Positions 42,435-54,991 of a stretch of DNA of 64,000 bases are shown here, one piece after another; within the stretch, counting starts at the first letter, position 1; the number at the start of each line of letters is the position of its first letter. This DNA is from Marsupella aquatica (lineage: Eukaryota > Marchantiophyta). Location of the stretch: NCBI GenBank assembly GCA_973895155.1, contig OZ316899.1, positions 8,990,001-9,054,000 of the forward strand, written 5' to 3'. Position numbers and translations under genes: made by a program. The notes under the pieces are model-generated. The model was not told the origin of the DNA. It saw only the letters and a list, made by a program, of their open reading frames with translations, and ran no database searches.

Positions 42435-45400
42435 AAGGCATGTTTAAATGTACATTGCATTGAGGCAAAGATTTGGGGTGGCGTGAACATTTTGACTCGA
42501 GGCAAAGAAATGCAAACAGATGCAAGTGAGCCAAAGAAATGTAGATAATGCAAATTAATGTAAGCAAGGCAAGAAAGTTGTTTAGACATCTCATATGTTG
42601 TTGCGGCCATCTTGTCATTATGACGATGCAGTCACTCTGGCCATGAGGGTGTTGTGGCTATGCTAGTCTTGCGGCCATGTTGTTGCCAAGCCCGATGCCA
42701 ATGCATTTTTGCATAGATACATTGAGGTAAGGTAAAGAACTGTTGATTAAAAGCCGGGGTTTTTAGGTGGATCACACTAAAATATTGGATTTTCCATAAT
42801 TCTTTCTTGCCCATTTCATGTGAAAAGTGTTGTCAATACGGAGACCTTGTTCAAAATAGCACATGAAATTATGTAATCAAGTAATGTAATTCAAGTTAAC
42901 ACAAAAATATGGGATAAGGCGCAAATGGGTAATGAGAGTACATGGGCAAGAGTTGGGCAAGAAATCCTTATTGTTAATGATACAAAAGATGGAACAAAAG
43001 ACCGGAAAAAATATGCAAATGGGAGCAAAGAGCTGGTCTCCAGACTTGGGAAAGAATTAGGGCAAAAGCGAGGGGGCATGTCAAGCAATACATTTCTCGT
43101 GTAGAAAAGATGTTGGGAGCTTGATCTTCTTGGTCTTCATTAAAGATGCATTTTTTGAAAAGATTTTCAAATAGAATGTTGGAGGTATAGATGGAATAAC
43201 AAATTTGGGACCCATTTTCTATAAAACAAAAAACAAAAAACAAAAGTATAATCAAAACATGTAAAAAACAGTTGACTTTGCTTTTGCATTTTTATTTTAT
43301 TTTGGAAGTAGATGTTGTTTTGTTGTGAAAACTATATTGTTGGGAGAGCAAGGATGTGGGAGGGTGAGAGCTAGTGCAAGAGAGATGATGGCCCCAGGTG
43401 CTTTGATACTATTGGGAGGGGAATATTTTATTTTTTTCTCTCCCCCTTTTTCCTATTTTTACACTCCTATGCAACACCTGTACTCCCTTCTTTCTTACAT
43501 TGGCACCATTAAATAAACAGAAAAAATATACAACTAAATACAGAGAAGAAAAAGAAAGAGAAAATTAACCCATTTCCCTTCCTTCTAGAGTCTCATAGGC
43601 TCTGTAAAAATCCAAAATTTCTCATGCCCCAAAAGATTCTCCCATCATTCGTGTGTTCTTTCATACTTGAAAAAAACCACATTTAAGATGATGTCACATA
43701 AATATACTCTCATATACTATGTCAGATCAGTATCATCTACTATACTTTGTATTTTATTATTAAAATGAGCATATCATTTGACATACCTGGTCAATCAATC
43801 CAAGGGTACAAAAAAATAATTGAAAAAATCTGACGGCTCGGGTTTGTTCCCTCCATTTCTGAATTTGTAAGCGGACGAAAGAGCTTATTGGCGGCATTGC
43901 ATACTATAGAAGTAGATGAGAAAGAGTGTGACAACAATGCCAGCACCATGGGCAAACAATGAAAAAGTGACAGGGCCGGGCAACGTACTCCGCCTAACAC
44001 CCTGCACTTAGGCCACCAACCAGCACTTGGAGCAGCGGCCTGCACTTTGACGGTTAATCCTACACTTGGACAGTTAAAACATGTATACTTTCACTAGGAA
44101 ACTTTGATCAGTCTAGGGAGGGGATAAATGCTTTCATTTGATATTGAAGCTCAATTTTTGTAGCAGAAATACTGGCTATGCGTCGATTGGAATGATGTCA
44201 GAACATGCCTTATTCACCTTGCTGAAACTCAGCAGGTCAAAGCGACTATTGCAATGAAGGACACTATGTACATAGACACAATTAATACAGGAATACTTCA
44301 ATCAATACTGGAATCAAGGTTGCACAACTTACCAGGAAAAAGGGGCAGCTGGAGCAGGAGCTCTGCAACAAAGGCACCACCACAAACAATGCTAAAAGAT
44401 TGCAACCCCCCGTAGCTGAAGGTAAACACTGTGAACTTTTGAAAATAGACAAGGCTTGAGGAATTCATCCAATGTCCCACTTCAAGGCAAGACAAACTAT
44501 TCATCCATCATAGCAGTGCTCCACAAGAAAGAAACCAAGGGAAATTTGGTGACCTTGGCCAATGACAAGGCCAATGTAGTGATTGAGCCTGCATAGATAG
44601 GATTCCATGTTGGAGTAGCCTGAGGTGTATTACTCCTCGACCAATCAAGATATGGATTGGAATTACAATTAGTTAGCTCTTCTTTGTCAGAATCATACTT
44701 GTGCTCTGCAATCCAAGATGAGTGACAACAATCCAACAAAAATTGAGAAACAAAAAACCTAGTATGTACTCATTGGAACCTTTCAGAAGTCAGAGGTGGG
44801 ATGCTAGGATGAGCAAATTCTGTACTAGCGGATGCAGCTGGAGGCAAAGAAGGGTTTACTAACTCTGGGGGAAATGAGCATGACCAGGTGCCAGGCAAGA
44901 CCAGCGAATTCTCTGAGAAATAGAAGTGCATAGGGAAAATGAAATTGGCTCATTGAGCTATGCAAGACCGACCACTGCAGCATACTTGGACAGTTGTTTT
45001 GCAATGCATAAAATACCCTGACTTACATGCAATGTGTACGCAACTTCTCTTGGCTGTCCCGCAGCTCACGGCAGTGGCATTGGGACAAGGTAAGTGAATA
45101 TTGCCATAGTTGAAGCACGCTGAGCTTGCAAGAAGTAAAGGAGCTTGGTAGCGGTAGCAACAACAACTTACACACTCACATTCTTTGAACAAATAGAAAC
45201 TCAACACAGAATGCGTCAAATTTCAAATCTTTGTAAACACAAATTCCCCTAAATTCACACTCAGAGATGCCAAGAAAATTCTCTTCTTTCCACTGCAAAA
45301 GCTTTGAGAGCAGGAAGAAGGTGGGGAAGACAAGAAGATTGGTGGAGAGTGTCTGAAAGCTGCAACCTCCATAGCAAATGAGTAGGAAACCTGATTCTCT

Positions 45401-45557
45401 TATACATTTGCAAGCTATGAAAACATTATGACAGCAAGTCTACAATACCCTTACTGCAAGCTCCATGGCAAATCAGCAGCAAAAGCAAACTGACAAAACC
45501 TAGATTGGTTTGACAAAATGAAGCAGAAGCAAAACAGGAGAGAGCACAACAGAGATT
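42435..45557. other. Repeat-derived non-coding sequence
   Basis: The first 120 bases continue the GCAAAGATG array. The rest has no supported gene: ORFs are short, lie on both strands and match nothing recognisable. A segment at about 45000-45177 (GCAATGCATAAAATACCCTG through AAGCACGCTGAGCTTGCAAG) recurs at about 48741-48919 with substitutions, in the same orientation. A microsatellite-like CAAAAAACAAAAAAC run is at 43225-43243. Confidence 0.4.
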
Positions 45558-48131
45558 CCCTGGGCCCTTAGCTTAACTAATATTGGACCCCCCGTGCGAA
45601 CAACTCAAGGGGTTTATAAATCCCTTTTTTGAATAATAGTTATAATCGCTTATAATGTAACAACCCTTCGTTTTATTGGGTTCCATGTTATAATGAACCA
45701 AGGTGATCTAAAAAATAGGGTTCCAGTAGTTTTATGGAAGGGTAAAGCATATGAGGCCGCCACACGTCAATAACTCATTCATCCACGTGTCATTACATCC
45801 TTGGTTTGGGGTGTGCAAACACATTTGAATTTTTGGGGGATAGGGGCAATTTTGCCTTTAGGGGGTCTCGTTTACCATTTATGGATGACCAAAATGGTCT
45901 GCCGTCGATCTCTTTGATGCTCTATATCAAACGGTGTAGGGATATATATGGCCTTGTAGGGCCCTCGAAGGAGGAGGTCAAGTTGACAACGTTGTTCAAT
46001 GCGTGTTGCATTAGATGGGGATTCTATGATGCCCCAAGTGATAGAGAGAGTCTCAATCTAGAGTCACTTATGTACCTCGGTGGACATTTATCACTTCTAG
46101 TGATCAAAGAATTGGTTTAAATGTAATAAGTTTTCCAATGCTTTAGACTCAAAGGATAACTTTCTTGTAAACAATGATGAATATGCTCAACAAACTATGG
46201 GACAAACTTAAGTGCAATGTGGACTTACAGTTTTCATAGATGACAGCGTAGGATGTTTACAACTTAAATTTGGATACTTGTATGCGTTTGTTTGAGTGGT
46301 GGACCTCGCCACCCAGCGCCCTCACCAATCCCAGCACTTGCGCCTAAGTGCCCTTGGTGCCCGAACGCCTCCACGGAATACCTCGAGCAAGTATCCAAAT
46401 GCCTCTAGCACCTCCCGCGACCACTCCCATACGAAGCCCACTTGCTCACCTACACGACCACTACTCAACGGTCCTCACTGTCTGCACAAGCAACCAAGCA
46501 CCTCGGTAAGTAACCCCACCGGATCTAGAACTTGCCAAGTCTAGCATCCTAACTCAAGCTCAACAGACGTTGGTAAATAGGTCATCGATAGGTCCTCCCG
46601 ATGCCATAAGCCGGAACCAGAACCCACGCCTGCTGTCCGTCCAGGACAACTCCTTCCTTGGGCGCGGCCCGGGTTCCCCCTCGTACCTATCCATCACCAA
46701 CTGACCGCCCTGACCTCAGGACATGCTCATGGCCCAAATAGCGTAGCTTGTCCTAAAGCTTGTCCCCAAGCTTGTCTCAACACACCGGGACCAGAACGGC
46801 CCCGACTCTAACACCGACTCCCGGTTCGCCCCACTGATGGTCTAGGGACCGAGGGCCCTTGGGACTCAGCCTCCACATCTACTTGGCCTTGCCTCCCCAA
46901 CGCAAGCTCCCTTGGGAGGCTGAACGCGGCTTGGCTACTGTTCGGCAGGATTTGGCAAACGGGCGAGCTAACACCCGCAAACCACGAGAACCCATGGCAC
47001 CCCCAGACCCAGCTGAGCTCAGGAGAGCGTAGTCCTCCTCAAGAGCTTTCCAACGCACCTAAGAAGTCCTCCAACAGACTTCCCGTTGGGAAGATATCGC
47101 CGTTTCCGTTTGGCGGTTTCCCTTAGATTCGCGACCGCCGCGGCTCACGACTGCGGCTCACCCTTAGCCCCCAGGGAGACACCACTCCCCTCATATATGC
47201 TTCTGGAGACCTGCCACCCCCGGACCAGCTTTTGTCCCTAAACATTTGGCCCCCAACCCGGATCCCATCGCGCATAATGGGCGCGCCACCAACTGGCAAC
47301 GCCCATAACTTTCTTGATAGGCATCCGCAAGCGGAGTGCCTTAGCCGGTTGTGACCGGGCCGACCCACTGCTCATGCCTAGGCCCTCAGGTTTGATCGCC
47401 GCTCAGGGCCCCCGACCGGCCCAACCCGGCTCGGGCCACAACTTGCGCCCCAAGCGTCCGTTGCCAATGGCGTCAACTCCATTGGCCTTGGGCCCAAGAG
47501 GAGCTCACTTCCAAGCCCTCAGAACTCAAAGCCCATCCGACGGTCCGGACGGCCATCCATGAGCCCGACCCATTTCCCCTTGACCCGACCAGCCATAGGC
47601 TAGTCCAAGTCCTTAGTTTGTGTCCCCAGCTTGGCCCCTTGCCTCGCTAGTGCCACATCTCATTGCCCACAAGTCTCCCCATGCTAAGTCCTCCCCGGAT
47701 GGCCTATCCGGGCCTGGACCATAAGGGAGCTCGGCGTCGGAGTCAGCGATGCCGGAGCTAAGTGTTAAGGTAGTCGAGTTCCGCGACTGTTTGACTCTTA
47801 AATGCCTTGACTCCTACCTTCTTGCGAGGAAGTGTGTACATAAAGAATATGTTGTTCCTGTTTTTGCTTTTGATAATGTGAAATGTTTATTCCAATCTGT
47901 TTGACTTAGAATCTCTTTGACAGGATTTTTTTTATAACACCTGAAGAGCATATTTAATGTCATTTTGATGAAGATTATAATAGCCCAAAGGGCTTTTTGA
48001 ATGACCCAAAAGTAATTTATTAATACTAATAAGAGTTTTTTAAAAGGGCAAAAAATAGTACTGAAGGGGTTTGGAGGGAAGGGGCGTTCACAGACGGGTT
48101 CCATTAATATACACGAAGTAAGGGCCCAGGG
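45558..48131. mobile_element. Non-autonomous DNA element, CCCTGGGCCC ends, containing a solo LTR
   Basis: Left end CCCTGGGCCCTTA and right end TAAGGGCCCAGGG are perfect inverses, flanked by the 8-bp duplication CAGAGATT (45550-45557, 48132-48139). Next to the left end TTGGACC...CGTGCGAAC matches the pattern near the left end of the 11.5-kb transposon, so it is a related element. Without the 1.49-kb solo LTR it is about 1.08 kb and codes for nothing; the 45806-46120 frame has no recognisable similarity. Confidence 0.88.
46295..47788 (-). mobile_element. Solo LTR, LTR-A family, copy 2
   Basis: 1,494 bp starting AGTGGTGGACC and ending CCGCGACT, with perfect 5-bp duplicates GTTTG (46290-46294 and 47789-47793). 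This copy defines the family's true ends. Confidence 0.94.
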
Positions 48132-48139
48132 CAGAGATT

Positions 48140-49505
48140 GTTGACTATGAATGTGAAGAGGCAGTTGTTAGCCAAGCAAATCAGCCAAAACGCAAATACT
48201 GACAATCTTAACCTCACCTGGTGGGTGTTGCAATGCAGCACCAAATACCGAGCTGCGCGGGTAGCTCCAAGGTCACACGCTGCAATGTAGTGGTCCCCAA
48301 TCTTCATTTGCAAGTAGGAAACATGCATCACAAAGCACACAAAATCAGTCACAGGTCTTAGTCTCAGCTCCCGGCTCCAAACTCTTGGCTCCCAATTTGC
48401 AAGAGCAAGCATTGTCAAAATATGGATTCCCACACTATGCAAAAGCTGTATGGCGCAACTAGATGGACCCAACAAGCTAGAAATTTGGGAAACCATGGTA
48501 GAGAGCTCATTATGCGCCGCACTAGAAGAAAAATGATACACAATTCCTAAAGATGGCTCATGAACTGGCAGAAGGGGCAGCATGGCGAGAAGTAGAAAAA
48601 ATAGACAAGTTTGAGATTCAAAAAACTAACAGCCACAAATTTGCTTGAATCTGCTTGCTTTTAATAGTATTGAATGTTGCTCACCACTCACATAGCTCCC
48701 TGTACTGCCTTAAACCCTATCTGTGGTGAGGTGAAGTTGTTCCGCAATGCATAAAACACCCGCAGCATGACTTAGATGCAATTTGTACAAAGCTTGACCA
48801 TGTCACTCGCAACTCACGACAGTGGTGTTTAAGCAAATATTGTCGTAGCTCAAGCACACTAAGCTTGCAAGAAGTAAAAGAGCTTTTGTTAGCAGCAACA
48901 ACTTACAAAGTCAATGACCTCCCCTGTGAGACTGATTGAAAGACCTCAATACAATTACTAAAAGTAGGGGGACAAAATAGGGAGAAGCCTTTGGCAGTTT
49001 GGGATGGTGAGGATTGTAAACACTTAGGGCAAGGCCCGCAAGAAGGTCACTAAGTCCAAATGAGCCGCAACCTTATTGCCCAAAACCGCACAAACTCAAA
49101 GTTGAAATTAGCACTAAGAGGTAGCAAGCTACAAAAAAGCATTTCCCAGATTCTTGATGCATGGCATCGAAGCTCATTCCACATAGAAAACCAAAGCCAC
49201 TACCAAAACTAACTTGCAAATGGAAGTTTGGACTAACCAGGGCGATTCAGGGCAATTCAATGTCACTATGGCAGGTGCATTGATGCTCGTAGCTGCCATG
49301 TACCTTAGTGCTCCTAGCAGGTGTACGGTTGCAACTTCAACCTCCCAAGTAAGCTTGGTCCCAGCCGGTCAGTCTTATGTGAATCTTGGCCCACGTCGTC
49401 TCACTCCCAAGCTGTTAGCTCTCAGGCTGGAGACAAATCAATCATCTTCACTTGGACTTTTTACCTTTGCGCCGAAAGCTATCATTGGCCTCCAATGCTT
49501 CTCAG
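48140..49505. other. Non-coding, repeat-derived sequence
   Basis: Holds the second copy (48741-48919) of the segment also found at 45.0 kb. The 159-codon minus frame 48104-48583 crosses the element boundary and TSD and shows no motif, so it is not called. Ends at the Gypsy-B 5' LTR. Confidence 0.4.
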
Positions 49506-52500
49506 AGTCGTGGAACTCAACTACCTTAACACTCACTAGTACATTTTACCTCCTTTTTCTGATTCTCTCCACATTGGACATCTTTGTAAAACAAAATATG
49601 AAAAAACCATACATCCAATTCTGCCGGCATCGTAACATGCCATGATAAAAGTATCGGATATTGACAATCAGACTTCTATCGGAAAGTCCAATGCTAAGAG
49701 AATGGGAAAGTCCAATGTTGGGAGAATGGGAAAGTCCGATGATGGGAGAATGAGAAAGTTCAAAACAATGAAAATAGGATACGCATTGGAGCGAACGCAA
49801 GGTGCTCAGGTCACCCATCTCTTCCTTTGGATTTTTACTTTCATTTTTCAACCACAAGCGAGGTGCTCATCTCCTTTGACATTACAACTGTTCATTCATC
49901 AAATAAGTGGTCACCCATCCCAATTGCTATTCCTCCAACATGAGCTTAACTTTGTGGTTCTTATCCCTCACAATGTACATGCAAGCTTAACACTTTTATT
50001 GTTTGACTTGGAGTATTTAGGGATTTTATACACTTCTAAAATTATTAAGACCCATAATTTGGACCTAAGATGGGCAGAGTTAGGAGAGGCCGGCAGGCAA
50101 CATGCAACAATGCAGCCCAGGCCAGGCTAGAGGCAATTGGGGTCAACAAAAACACAGCCCGGGCCAGGGAAATGAGGACGCAACGATAGTGGCAAGGGTG
50201 AAGCAAAGATGCAACCAGTGCGCCTCGACTATGGTGACAAAGAAATGGAGGAGGGGAGGAGAAATGGAGCAGCCGACCCACCCCTCTGCAAACTAAACGT
50301 ACTGAGGGTTCAAAATGTAATCGTGAGGGAAGCGACAATCGTCCGATGGGGAGACCAAAAGAAATCTCAAACATCGGATCTTCAGTAGTTAACCTCAGTT
50401 ACTTTTATTAACCGATGACTTAAAAGAGTGGCAGACTGATAAATACAAGAAAAAGAGTGGCAATGTAGTGATTATGCCACAAAAGAGTGACATTCTAATA
50501 AATCCCACTTTTGCTCTATCACGATATTGCATGTTTGCATCGAGTGATCTATAATTACAATTACTCTCTTACATTCCCTTGGAGCAATCAATAGAAATTT
50601 GGGGTCATTTGTGGATAGTAAAGCCCTCCTCCATCCAACTTGACATGGGATCATTATAATTTATTAATTAGTTATGGAAGATTAATATTTTGGTCCTTCC
50701 AAAGCCTTTGCGTCAAGGGCAGCTCCCGATTGTCTCATCTTTCATCAACTATGTTGTTGTTGGACTTGCAACAAAGATTGCATGGGACAAGCAATCTCCT
50801 TTTAGATGATCAATTTTTGATTTTGCATGTTGAGCAAATATTGCCAAAAATCAATCTATTCATTAAAAGTGAATTATTATTCAATTCGAGAACATTTGGG
50901 CAATAGAAAGTGTACATTTGGCTTTCAAAAAGTGTACATTTGGGCAAGAAATAAAAGTGATGGCCATCAGACATACCACCATGTTCATCTTTTATAAATG
51001 AACTAGGATGAGACTCCTTCTAGTAAAGATCATTTTTTCTCCCTCAAGTTTACAATTGACTATTTAGGTGTAGAGTATTGTACTATAGTATACCTTTTGG
51101 GGTTAAAAAGTGTACATTTAGAGACCCAAAAGTGTACATTTCGAGGCCTAAAAGCGAACAAAATAAAATACACTTTTAATGAATAGGTGATTAAAAGGGA
51201 ACAATATTTTGGGGTCTTGGAAGGAGGCAAGAACAACATTCAATTAAGTCCATTTGCCTCAAGTATGACGTCATTCAAGCATGCAAGAATGATTATATCC
51301 TCTTTTAGGAAGATTATGTCGGTGCAACTACATGCCCCATCTAACACATCAGGACTTTCCATTCTAACACAATAAGAATTTGTCTTTTTGCCAAAACAAA
51401 CATTTCCCATTCTCTCAACATCGGACTTTCCCATTCTAATAGCATCAGTCTTTCCTATTCTCCCAACATCGGACTTTCCCATTCTCTCAGCATCGGACTT
51501 TCCCATTCTCTCAGCATCAGACTTTGCCATTTTACCACAATCGGATATAATATCCATTCTTATCAACTAAGGAACTTTTCCGATCAATATCAAAATGCAC
51601 ATCATTTTCGTTACAAAAACAATTGGACATATCAATCAATTTCTTTTAGGGGATCCGATGTGTTTTGTAATGGATATGATCCGTTTTTTACCGCATTGGA
51701 AAGGTACCGTTGTTAATTACATTGGAAATGAAGATATCCAAAGCCGAGAGTATGGTATATTGCCATTTTGTGATAATGGGAATTTCCGATTCTAAAAGAA
51801 TTGGACGCCAATTGTTTGCAAAAATTGAGCATCGGAAATCAGCTAAATATGTACTAGTGACTTAGCTCCGGCGATGCTGACTTTGACGCCAACCTTCCTT
51901 ATGGTCTAGGCCCGAATAGGCCATCCGGGGAAGACTTAGCATGGGGAGACTTGTGGGCAATGGGACGTGGCACTAGCGAAGGCAAGGCTCCAAGCTGGTG
52001 ACACACAGTAAGGACTTTGACTAGTCGAGTGCTGGTCGGGTCAAGGGGAAAGGGGCCATGTTCAAGGTCAACCATCCAGACCCCCAAACAGACTTTGAGT
52101 TCTGAGGCCTTGAGTGAGAACTCCTCTTGGGCCCAAGGCCAATGGAGTTGACGCCATGGGCAATGGACGCTTGGGGCACGAGTTATGGCCCGATCCGGGT
52201 TTGGCCAATTGGGGGCCCCGAGCGGCGATGAGATCTGAGGCCTAGGCATGAGCACTGGGTCGGCCTGATCACAACGGGCTAAGGCACTCCGCTTACGGAT
52301 GCCTAACTAGGAAGTTATGGGCGTTGCCAGTTGGTGGCGCGCCCAGACATGCGAGATAGGATCCGGGTTGTGGACCAAAACGTTGAGGACCAAAGTTGGT
52401 CCGGGGGTGGCAGGTCTCCAAAAGCATATATGAGGGGAGTGGTGTCTCCCTGGGACCTAAGGGCGAGCCTAAGTCGTGAGCCGCGACGGTCGCGACACTA

Positions 52501-53331
52501 AGGGAAAATGTCAAATGGAAACGGCGATATCTTCCCAACAGGAAATCCGTTGGAGGTCTTCTTGGGTGCGTTGGAAAGAACTCAAGGAGGGCTACGTCCT
52601 CTTGAGATCATATGGGTCTAGGGGTCCATGGGTTCTCAAGGTTTGCGGGTGTTATCTCGCCCGCTTGCCAAATCCTGCCGAAATAGTAGCCAAGCCACGT
52701 TCAGTCTCCCAAGGGAGGTTGCATTGGGGACGCAAGGCCAAGTAGGTGTGGAGGTTGAGTTCCAAGAGTGCTTGTCCCCTAGACCATCAGTGGGGCAAGA
52801 ACCGGGACTTAGTTGCTAGAGTCGGGGCCATTCTGGTCCCGACGTGTTGGGAATGGCTTGGGACGAGCTTTAGGACAAGCTACGCTTTGGCCCATGAGCA
52901 TGTCCTGGGGGGAAAGGCGGTCAGTTGGTGATGGATAGGTTTGAGAGGGAACCCGGGCGGCACCCAATGAAGGGGCTATTCTAGACAAATAGTAGGCATT
53001 GGTTTTGGTTCCGGCTTATAGCATCGGGAGGACCTATCGCTAACCTACTTACCAATGTCTATTGAGCTTGAGTTAGGATGCTAGACTTGGGGAGATCTAG
53101 ATCCTAAAGGGTTACTTACTGAGACGCTTGGTTGCTGGTGCAGACAATGAGGACCGTTGAGTAGCAGTCGTGTTGGAGAGCAAGTGCGACTTTATATGGG
53201 AGGGGCCGCTGGTGGTGCAAGGGGCACTAGGTTGCTTGCTCGAGGTATGCCATGGAGGCGTTCAGGCACCAGGGGCACTTAGCCGTGAGTGCTAGGATTG
53301 GTGAGGGCACTGGGTGGCAAGGTCCACCACT
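49506..53331 (+). repeat. Gypsy-B 5' LTR, split by CACTA-1
   Basis: AGTCGTGGAACTC (49506) to GGTCCACCACT (53331). Apart from the insert and one TSD copy it is about 1.5 kb and matches the three solo copies. Termini are AGT...ACT, not TG...CA; the outer 11 bases form an imperfect inverted repeat (AGTCGTGGAAC / AGTGGTGGACC). Confidence 0.9.
49534..51859. mobile_element. CACTA-1: non-autonomous CACTA element
   Basis: 2,326 bp. Ends CACTAGTACATTTT and AAATATGTACTAGTG, 3-bp duplication ACT (49531-49533, 51860-51862), inserted in the Gypsy-B 5' LTR. Inside each end lies an inverted array of a 24-bp repeat with core GGGAAAGTCCRATG (about 3-4 units at 49669-49760, about 5 in reverse at 51385-51545), the layout of CACTA transposase-binding sites. 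The middle is AT-rich with several AAAGTGTACATTT words (50912-51140) and no transposase ORF. Confidence 0.93.
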
Positions 53332-53345
53332 TGTGTATCAGAGCG
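53332..53345 (+). promoter_or_regulatory. Gypsy-B primer binding site (initiator tRNA-Met type)
   Basis: TGTGTATCAGAGC directly follows the LTR; the usual plant sequence complementary to the initiator tRNA-Met 3' end is TGGTATCAGAGC, so this is that site with a small change. It fixes the plus orientation and the LTR end. Confidence 0.8.
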
Positions 53346-53605
53346 ATTGTTGGCATAGACACCGGGCCAGGGTTGTGCTAAGTTAGAATCCAAAAATCTT
53401 AACGGATTTTTGTAGGGACTTAGTGCTTCAACGTGCCCGTGGGTCAACTGCGGGCAGATTCAGTTGCTAGAGACATGGCTTAGAACACCCGATCAAAGAG
53501 TGGCAAGTAGGCTCCCCCCACCAAGGGGAGAGCCCAAGTTCAAGAAGAATAGAAGGAAGATGGGTTGATTCCCAAGACAAACGTCACAAGCAAGACGACA
53601 AGGAT

Positions 53606-54625
53606 GTGGCGGCCAAACTCTCAACTGCCGCGACAAACACGTCAAGTGCAGAGCGCCGTCAACTTAAAGGGAAGGAGGTGGCCAATCCTCCAAAGGACAA
53701 GCCAGAAAATGATGGCTCCAACTTGGATGGAAGCAATGACAATGCAGAAGCTGAATCGAAGGAAGAGGGTCAGGACCCAAAAGAGGAATTGATCCCAGCC
53801 CTGAGAGGGTTGGATGCGGAACCAAAGGATGATGTCAAGCCGGATGTCATCATGGATAATTTGACCAAGAAGAACCAGGGCAATGTGGATGATGCCTCAG
53901 CCCTAGGAGGTCATGGTGCCCACAGGTTGCGGGGGGTGTCACCAAAGTCCACTAGAGAACCTAAGGGCAAGCGGTCCGCAAAGGAAAGATGGTTGGAGGA
54001 CCGCCCTCATACAACCCGCAAGGGCCCAACTGCGGACAACGGTTTGGGTCCATTAACTCAAGACCAACGACTCATTTATGAGCACTTGGAACACAACAAG
54101 GGGGCCCAGATTAAGTACTTACTTAGTCTGGGTAGTCAGAGTGTGACACATCTCGAGGGGGGAATGGTAGTTGGACGGAGTATGTTCCAAGTGAACTAGC
54201 TACCGACTCCCCAGCCCCACAATGGAGAAGCAAAGCGTAACCGAAAGGCCGGCAACTTCAAGAAAGGAACCTCATTGGCGCAAAAAGCAAAGAAGCAGGC
54301 GCTCATGGAGCAGAGGTGGGCTGAAGGTTTGTGCTACACGTGTGGCGCCATGGGCCATCAAAGTAAGGATTGCCCCTCAAAAGGGGCCAAGACAAGCAAA
54401 GATGGGGGGCAGAAGGGCATTAAGGTAAGTATCGCTCTAACCGAACCCTTAGTAGTTGACGAGGTCCCTATAGGGAATATTCCTACCGGAGAGAAGGTGT
54501 TGTTGCAAGAGAAGATACCTAAGGTTAAGACAATGGATCCTGACAAGCTGATTTTTGTGAATGTCACTTCTAACGGTAATTTGGGTGTTGCTTTGGTGGA
54601 TACAGGCGCGCCGCTTGCTTCATAA
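53606..54625 (+). pseudogene. Gypsy-B gag and protease, shortened
   Basis: The first frame (53606-54199) gives a charged, disordered 197-aa segment; the next (54275-54625) contains the zinc knuckle CYTCGAMGHQSKDC (C20, C23, H28, C33) and ends in ALVDTGAPLAS, the protease active site. Most of the capsid domain expected between them is missing, and stops separate the frames. Protease-like sequence continues in other frames to about 54.95 kb. Confidence 0.75.
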
Positions 54626-54991
54626 GTGGGCAGGCGACGACACATCTTGGGGTGGACGTGCAAGAGTTGCTCCAGCCGTTAGTGTACAAGTTCGCCAACA
54701 ACATGAAAGGGATGGTGTCAAGAGTGGTACATAGACTTTGAGTAGAGCTCATAGGCAAACAACAAAATTTTGTTAGTCATGAGATGTTCTACGGTCTAGA
54801 CGATCTAGCTCTAGACTTCATTTTGTTGATAGGTTACCTCAAAAAGCACAATGTTACCTTGAAACCGGGGGATGAAGTGCTCAATTTTCCCAATAAGGGC
54901 GGTGAGCCCATTGTTGTACACAAAATTACTGAAAACAAAGAATGATTTCTCAAAGTAAGTAAAGTGTCGTGGTTGTCTCCGTGTGTATTGG

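Noticed and set aside
48104-48583. 159-codon minus-strand ORF
   Set aside because: Crosses the right end and TSD of the 45558-48131 element, so it joins unrelated sequences; no recognisable domain.
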